The notes beneath the pieces are model-generated. The model did no database searches and was not told the origin of the DNA. It worked only from the letters and a program-made list of their open reading frames with translations. Shown piece after piece: positions 58,606 through 64,000 of a DNA stretch of 64,000 nucleotides. Source of the DNA: Cryptomeria japonica (lineage: Eukaryota; Streptophyta; Pinopsida; Cupressales; Cupressaceae); contig NC_081407.1 in assembly GCF_030272615.1 (NCBI RefSeq), positions 145,699,744 through 145,763,743 on the forward strand, written 5' to 3'. Each line of letters opens with the position of its first letter. Positions within the stretch are counted from its first letter, which is position 1. The position numbers and the translations under genes were made by a program.

Positions 58606-60376
58606 TGGTTGCTCTTTGATACTTTTGTCCTCGATGACAAGAAAATAAAAAGGGAGAAGTTGTGTTGCCTAAGTATCATATTTTGAGGCGAGTTCATTAA
58701 GCATGTGGTTATATTCTATTTCTTTAAAAAGCCTTTCTCTCGGGCCAGGCTGGTGACACGGATACATTGAATAACACTAACTTGGCATTTAATTGAAAGG
58801 TATCTTTGGTTAGTGTTATGTTTAATACTTTTACGGACTAGCAGCATATTCTTGGAATACTTTATGTGACCAACATATTGAAAGCCTTTGGAGCATCTCT
58901 TTGTTTTATTTTGTTTTTGAACAAGTTTATTGTTCGGTTGAAGTCCGTCTCAAACCCTAGACGCCATGAGAGATGCAGCCGCCGCTGTAGCAAAGGAGCT
59001 CGAGTTAGTTTGTTTGGTTGGGAAGAATGATGCAAGGGTGGACTTAACAGTGAGCTAAATGGATTTCTAGTTAGTTTCTTTTCAGTTATCAATGAGGTTG
59101 CGCATTACAGGTAATATTCTTGTTCAACTGTTTAAAAAGATTCAGGTATTTTGAATCTGGGTTTTCAGCCATGAAAAATGGAAATAATGAAACAGATTTA
59201 GCCTTATTTTTTTGGTTTTCAAATTTGGGAAATTCAAGCCTATTTAGTTTATTTAGATCATTACAGAGTCAATGACATTATCTCTCAACTTCTCTTTTCG
59301 TTGCATAGTTAATTGGTTATTTTTTTTCAGTTTGCAAATTCCAGTAAGGGTTCGGTAACCCGTTACGAGGGTTATTCTTGAAGACGTTTTTTTTTTGGAA
59401 GAGAACAGTTTAAAAACAGAATATGTTGAAATACATTGGTGAAGTGTGAATAAGGGGAAAACAAAGAGTTTGTTGAAAAAGAAAACAAAGTGCTCTGTGT
59501 ATAACAAAAGATTATCAGAGATTTTTGATAGTCGAGGGTTCTAGAGTATTACTCTGTTTTGTTGCAGAGTACATGAGGCTATAGTGGTTGAAATTATTTT
59601 GTTGATTCAGAGATTGAGTTTTCTCTCTGATAGTGTTTAATTTCTTTAAAAGAATGTTATTATTCTCTATCTGTGTTACAAAGACATGAAGAATATTGTT
59701 GCAAAAATCATTTAGAGAGAATCATTTGTACAGATTGGTAAAATATACTCGCTCCAATCACTGATGGTTTTGTGACTGCAGAACTAAAAGCAATCATAAA
59801 ATTACCAGTGACTGTAGCTTGAGTTGGAATGTTTCTATTGGATAAGAAAGAGGGGTTGGTGCTCCTTGAGGCTTTGTGGCTTCTAAATTTTGTGTACTAA
59901 GTTGATGCTCTTTGAAATAATATAAGGAATCTTACCGAGTGGTTTTTCTACTCCAGGAGGGTTTTCCACTCATGAAAATCATGGTGTTATGTGCCTTGTC
60001 TTGTCTCAGTTTGTCTTACTGGTTTATGCTCTGATACTTCATGTCTTTTGCTCCTTTTATTTCATACTCAGTTTTGTTTGAATTTATGTGATGCAATCTT
60101 TGCAATACTCATTTAGCTATTTTATGTTTTTGTAAAAGAATCAAAAACATTTTGTTTTCTGAAAAGCATGAATGAAGTTTTTCATTTGGTCTTATTGTGT
60201 AATTCTTGCTTCATTAACAGTGTTATATCAAGGTGTTAAGTCTCATTTGTTCAGATTTTTCAACTTACATTCATCTGTGCTTATTGTTAAACAAAATTGC
60301 CAAGTTGAGAAGGAGTCCTTGTTAAAATTGTTACACTCAGATTCACCCCCCCCTCTCAGTGTCTCCACTTCCAACA
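58606..60376 (+). repeat. 3' LTR of element Q
   Basis: 1771 bp, partner of 51251-53027. The opening TGGTTGCTC has one extra G against TGTTGCTC. The C-run near its end is shorter than in the 5' copy. Confidence 0.96.
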
Positions 60377-60477
60377 AAATGGCCAAAGACCACTGTTGTC
60401 GCTCGTCGTTCACTTTCTTCGAGTGTCAGCTTGTCAGAATCTACAAGAGAATCTGTATCATCACCCGTGTCTTTTGC

Positions 60478-60836
60478 AACCTTCCTTAAAGCTCCGCCCA
60501 GTTTTTTACCACACAAAAAAGGACACCAGAAATTGATAAAATTCTGGTCATCCACAGAGCTCAAAATCTTGCTCTCATCGATGGAATCCACGCCTACAGC
60601 CTGAAGGATCTGCGCCTCAACGAAATGCCCGATTTGAGGTCGTGATATGATGGGATATTGACTGATTTCTTGATCCCGTAGACCACACCTAGATCGGTCA
60701 TTCTGTTAACGCCTAAGGCAGCTGCCTTAGCCCCTGGTCGTATTGGGGTCTTCTCGGTCGTGACCACCACTATAGATCTTGTTGCTTCTACAATTCGGGC
60801 TTGTTTGACATCGCACACCATTATGTCGATATCTTC
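60478..60836 (-). pseudogene. PDX1 (pyridoxal 5'-phosphate synthase) fragment in P
   Basis: About 120 residues of the Snz/PDX1 barrel, which makes vitamin B6 from ribose 5-phosphate, glyceraldehyde 3-phosphate and ammonia (family knowledge). Matches in order: KEDIDIMVCDVKQARIVEAT (family VIMDVVNAEQARIAEEAG), GVNRMTDLGVVYGIKKSVNI (GVARMSDP...), then after a frameshift IGHFVEAQILQAVGVDSIDE and INFWCPFLCGKKLGGALRK. The catalytic lysine of the VMAKARIGH segment is not present. A fragment only. Confidence 0.85.
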
Positions 60837-61079
60837 TTTACTAAGACTGGGCAAAGCACGCCAAAGAGTGTAACCATCACTGTCACTAATATTCGGATTG
60901 GGGCCGAAGCGGTTAGTTAGGTCTTGCATCAATCGATGGATGCACACAGATTCTTGGGCGAGAGGAGCGATTTCTTTTACTGTAATAGTCATGTTCTCCA
61001 TCATGCATACCAAAGTAATTACACCGCTCACATAATTTGTGCTACCGTGCAAGAGGGTTGATAGACTATCGGAAGGCAT

Positions 61080-61307
61080 AAAGTCATAAGTGGGCAATTT
61101 CACATCGCTGATCCTTTTATTTGGGCAAAGAATGTCGAACTCAACATCTGCCTCTTCACCTCCGAACATTGCGCACTCAGAAGACAATTCACACTTCAAA
61201 TGTTCCTCTGTAGTCTTGACCACCGATAAGGCTTCCACGGCGTCGTTCACAGCAGGGGCAATTTCGTAATGGTTGGAATCATTCTCCACCAAACGTTGCA
61301 GCAACGC
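61080..61307 (-). pseudogene. RING1-like E3 ubiquitin ligase fragment in P, RING core lost
   Basis: Residues LLQRLVENDSNHYEIAPAVN, DAVEALSVVKTTEEHLKCEL and SSECAM match the segment just before and at the start of the RING-H2 finger in plant RING1/BTL-type ligases (LxENDPNRYGxPPA, VxITEEHLKSE). Then the Cys/His core is missing or scrambled, and a LCPNKRI...VKLPTYDF piece recalls the finger's end (CPVCRxELPTDD). It cannot bind zinc as a RING. Confidence 0.72.
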
Positions 61308-61347
61308 CTGCATTCCATGCGTTATGAAATATTCACTCAGCCTTAGC

Positions 61348-61479
61348 CACAAAAACTGTAGGTTGCGATGACATATTTGCAAGCCCTGTGACTTGCTTTG
61401 CAACATCACTATGTTTTGCAGAGACTTCCATGAGAACGTCAAGAAGCTGCTCTTTGGTGAAGCTCGCCAACATTTTCCG
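61348..61479 (-). pseudogene. UBA2/hnRNP-like segment in P
   Basis: TRKMLASFTKEQLLDVLMEV then SAKHSDVAKQV and PTVFV resemble the helical segment just before the first RRM in UBP1-associated/hnRNP-like proteins (FSKDQLIDLIxEAAxKHPD...KIFV). The RRM itself is absent. A short match, so tentative. Confidence 0.45.
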
Positions 61480-61878
61480 CGTGATCTCCACCTCTCTTTT
61501 TGCCGCTTCTTTTCCCAAGCCATTCTCGTCCTCCGAGGGCTCCACCACCACCATGTTGTTGCCACCCATCTCCATGACCACCTGTGAACAATCCAAAACA
61601 AAGCCCGAACCAGACTTGGTCTGGGGCAACACTTCCATCGTATCATGAGCCTCATTTTCCTTAATCTGACCAGAGACTAAAGGTTCAACACGTTGTCTTC
61701 GTTGTGGCCTGCAATCAACATCATTGTCTATATCATGATCACGAAGCCTTTTGTTTACAGAAGTAGCTCCCCCTGCATCAATCATAATTTGATCAAAACT
61801 TCTTCCAGCTTGCACTTCGTCATCCAATTCCATAGGTTCATATTCTTCTATGAAATTGGCTGCGCAAAGGTCTTCTCC

Positions 61879-62394
61879 CTATTCAGCCGCAACTTCTATT
61901 TGGGCATTCAACAAATTTTTCTCAACATCCTTTAGCTTGGCCTGAAGCTGAGCTTCTCTCAAAGAAGCGTTTTGCAAATCTTCTTGAAGAGCAAATAACT
62001 TGGCTTGTGTATTGCTATGATGATCTTCTAGAGCTATTATGAGATTCTCTAGCTCAATATGCCTATCAACCGGTATATCATCAAGGTTGACTCTATTTAC
62101 TTTTGCTCCATTTAAGATTTCCATCAGTTCTTTTTCTCTTAAATGTCTTGAAGTCTCAACCTCCAAAATTTTGGCCAAAGTATCCTCCATAAAATACAAT
62201 AAATTGGTGAGTAAGAAATTCTCCTCCTTTAGTCTCATAATTTTTTCCTCTTGATATTTTTCGACATCATATGTTTCATCTTCTTCAGGTTCATCTTCAC
62301 TCACCTCAGTGTCCTCTTCTTCAACCGAATCCTCTTCATCTTTCCAGCCATCCCACCAATGTACATGGCGTTTCATTTTAGCTTCCATTTGCAT
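61879..62394 (-). pseudogene. Acidic coiled-coil N-terminus of the chimeric ORF of P
   Basis: 171 codons from ATG 62392-62394. An acidic run (EEEDTEVSEDEPEEDE) and two long heptad stretches (KIMRLKEENFLLTNLLYFME; LREAQLQAKLKDVEKNLL). Stop at 61879-61881 is a single TAG; the frame continues below it. It could be the remains of a gag-like or a host coiled-coil protein; the source is not recognised. Confidence 0.6.
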
Positions 62395-62423
62395 AACATT
62401 ACTCTCTGCTCAAGCCAACCGTG

Positions 62424-62435
62424 GCTATGATACCA
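62424..62435 (-). other. Primer-binding site of element P
   Basis: TGGTATCATAGC on the minus strand, two bases from the LTR, one mismatch to the initiator tRNA-Met site. Confidence 0.85.
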
Positions 62436-62437
62436 AT

Positions 62438-62676
62438 TGTTAGTTTTAAATGAGCAAAGAAATTAATACAAACAACAGAAAGCTAATAACATAAACACAA
62501 AACATAACAACACAAGATTTAACGTGGTTCACCACTAAGTGTCTACGTCCACCAGAAAGCAGAGAAATATTATATATTAATCAATTTACAATACATGGGC
62601 TTCACACAGCCATTATCTAATCACAGTTGGGAGAAGGCGAATGGTCATGTGACCATTGGGCTTGATATACCCAACA
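62438..62676 (-). repeat. 5' LTR of element P
   Basis: 239 bp, TGTTAGTTTTAAATG to ACCCAACA in plus orientation. It carries AGATTTAACGTGGTTCACC (62515-62533), shared with element N. Confidence 0.92.
62567..62578 (-). promoter_or_regulatory. TATA-like box in 5' LTR of P
   Basis: Minus-strand AATATATAATAT, about 100 bp into the LTR in transcription order; the same run is kept near 50070-50083 in the 3' LTR. Confidence 0.5.
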
Positions 62677-62681
62677 AGTGG

Positions 62682-63240
62682 TGGATGCGTGTGCCAATAT
62701 ATAAGGGTAGAACAAGGTGTGTGAACTATTTGCCAGAATGCTCAAAGAGTCGTTATCTCATAGAAATGCTCATTCACAACATGATTTTGTTGAAAAGGCA
62801 TAGAAATTTTTAAGCAAATGCAAAGTGGTAGATATAATGCCCCATTCTCCAATATTTGCCACCATTATCTCTCCCACCCCAAGAGCTTTAGAATAAGTTG
62901 GAGACATCCATCAAAACAAAAAAGAATTGAGACTCTTATCAGATGTTATAGTCGTATTTGCTCCTATAGGCATGCATACAAAATGCAGAATCATATACAA
63001 AGCGAATGAATTGTTTGACAAGTTGCCTCAAAAGAATGTTATAGTCTCATGGATCCTAGGACTATAGTTCATGCAAATAATGGACTCCTTGAAAAATCTT
63101 TCAAAGCTCTCAAGAAATACACTGTGCAAGCATGCATGCAAAAGGTGGTACCATAAATAACGCACCTGAATAGTTTGACCAAATGCCTCAATGAGATGTG
63201 ACCTCAAGGAGTGAAATCATTGTAAGATCTACAACTAATC
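62682..63240 (+). pseudogene. PPR pseudogene, right part
   Basis: Continues the gene broken by P. Pieces in different frames: VVDACANI directly after the insertion, GDIHQNKKELRLLSDVIVVF (GxxIHxxIIKxGxxSDVxV type), KANELFDKLPQKNVIVSW, then NNGLLEKSFKALKKY. Multiple frameshifts and stops; non-functional. Plant PPR proteins of this class act in organelle RNA editing (family knowledge). Confidence 0.7.
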
Positions 63241-64000
63241 AATATATTAAGTCTAGAGAATCAATCAATTTTGAGTGTTTAACATTTTTAAATCTAGAAA
63301 TTAAAATTTAGTGTGTGAAATTTAAATTGTCGATATAAAACACATTGAAGAATTTTCTATGAGAATTTACTCTAGAAATCAAACATATTGAAGTGTAAGG
63401 TTGGGACTCTACTCCCTAGCGATTCTATTGATAGTTAGCCTATTGAGGTGGCCTGTCTGTAGGTTTATAATCTAGTCCAAGCTTTAGGGATACCTTTCAA
63501 AACCCTACAAGTTTTTGTGTGCTAGTCCATTCTATACTTGTTGTTTTGTTGGAATGACCAGGTGTTCTTTCTAGTTTAAGGTTCCAGGGTGCCTCCAAAT
63601 TTTTTTCTAATGGCTCTCTTGGCATAAGCTTGCATAAAGCCTTCCAAAATCCATTTTTTTTTGTTTTCCCATCCTTTGTTATTCTTTATGTCAGTTATTT
63701 TGTTGGGACTGGTTTTTTTATGCTCATAAGTTTTTTGGAAGCTCATAGATCCTTATGGTTTCCATCCATGGCAAAGCAAGTCTCTGCTTGTGGCGGTCCT
63801 TCCGCTAATAGGTTGCAAGATGCCTTTCAAAACCCACTGGTTGTTCTTTGCTTCCTTGACTATTTGACCAGTGCAAGGGTTTTGGTCTGGGTTATGGTTT
63901 AGGGTGTTCTCCTAAACCCCTTTGTTTCAGAAATGTAGCCTTTTGAGGTCTTGAGATCCTGTTCCTGTCATTCGGGTGCTCCGATCAAAATCCTCTATGC
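63241..64000. other. Unassigned sequence to window end
   Basis: No convincing gene. The 90-codon plus frame at 63630-63902 is not recognised. TTTCAAAACCC-type words recur near 63494 and 63825 (and TTCCAAAATCC near 63641), suggesting a worn repeat. Confidence 0.4.

Larger units (their letters stand above)
51251..60376 (+). mobile_element. Copia element Q, young and almost complete
   Basis: 9126 bp with a perfect TSD AAATG (51246-51250 and 60377-60381). LTRs are 51251-53027 and 58606-60376, about 30 substitutions apart by eye in 1.77 kb (roughly 98% identity). PBS 53030-53041, PPT near 58591-58605. Gag-pol is in one frame at 53104-57882 with two nonsense codons. Inserted in the chimeric ORF of element P. 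Confidence 0.97.
60382..62394 (-). pseudogene. Upstream part of the chimeric ORF of P (coiled coil, UBA2-like, RING1-like, PDX1-like)
   Basis: Read from ATG 62392-62394 downward. First 171 codons plus 187 more in the same frame with one internal TAG (61879): acidic N-terminus, coiled coil, then the UBA2-like segment; then a frameshift near 61335, the RING1-like and PDX1-like pieces, another frameshift near 60650, and an open end at 60382 that joins the MCM6 part at 51245 in frame across Q. There are no introns, which fits capture through RNA. Protein from the whole frame is not possible now, but the frame is open over most of its length. Confidence 0.75.
49958..62676 (-). mobile_element. Element P: small non-autonomous LTR retroelement carrying chimeric host-gene sequence
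   Basis: Minus strand. LTRs are at 49958-50190 (3') and 62438-62676 (5'), the PBS at 62424-62435, and the TSD is AGTGG, perfect (49953-49957 and 62677-62681). Without inserted element Q it is about 3.6 kb. No gag, protease, integrase or RT motif is seen. Instead it holds an intronless chimeric reading frame with pieces of several unrelated host genes (see 50231-51229 and 60382-62394). Architecture and size recall maize Bs1, an LTR element that carries cellular gene fragments (known precedent). Confidence 0.85.

Noticed and set aside
1-64000. tRNA or rRNA genes
   Set aside because: I looked for cloverleaf-type arms and conserved rRNA words and found none; the tRNA-like words are primer-binding sites only.

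Overview
The window looks like repeat-dense nuclear DNA of a gymnosperm, most likely a conifer. This is inferred from AT-rich, intron-poor sequence, nested Ty1-copia elements with long LTRs, an expanded-type LRR receptor-like protein and PPR relics; no species-diagnostic gene is present. There are no rRNA or tRNA genes and no CRISPR array.

One intact host gene is visible: a single-exon LRR receptor-like protein (RLP) at 4574-7612 on the minus strand, with signal peptide, LRRs, one transmembrane helix and no kinase. Left of it lies the 5' end of a minus-strand copia element (1-2010).

From 9.8 to 43.3 kb is one nested structure, resolved by LTRs, primer-binding sites (PBS), polypurine tracts (PPT), target-site duplications (TSD) and interrupted reading frames. 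A 5'-truncated LINE (zf-RVT and RNase H, then an accessory ORF and 3' UTR) was hit in its RNase H by copia element M (12085-42468, minus). M's gag was hit by a solo LTR, B (17734-41063). B was hit by element A (18335-40242, plus), which has gag and a very long accessory ORF but no pol. A carries three more insertions: a 974-bp terminal-inverted-repeat element in its 5' LTR, an 8-kb CACTA-like element holding a PPR fragment in its accessory ORF, and copia N (35324-40093, minus) in its 3' LTR. Copia R (43859-49038, plus) follows.

The most striking region is 49958-62676. P is a small non-autonomous LTR element (about 3.6 kb without its insertion) carrying a chimeric, intronless ORF stitched from pieces that resemble several unrelated host genes: a coiled-coil protein, a UBA2/hnRNP-like protein, a RING1-like E3 ligase, pyridoxal-phosphate synthase PDX1 and the MCM6 replicative helicase. 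P sits in a PPR pseudogene with a perfect 5-bp TSD. P is itself split by Q (51251-60376), a young, nearly complete copia element with a perfect TSD, LTRs about 98% identical by eye, and a gag-pol frame broken only by two nonsense codons.

The transposon genes act only for their own spread: gag packages RNA, and protease, integrase, RT and RNase H copy and insert it. Almost all are decayed. Elements A and P lack pol and would have depended on enzymes supplied by others.
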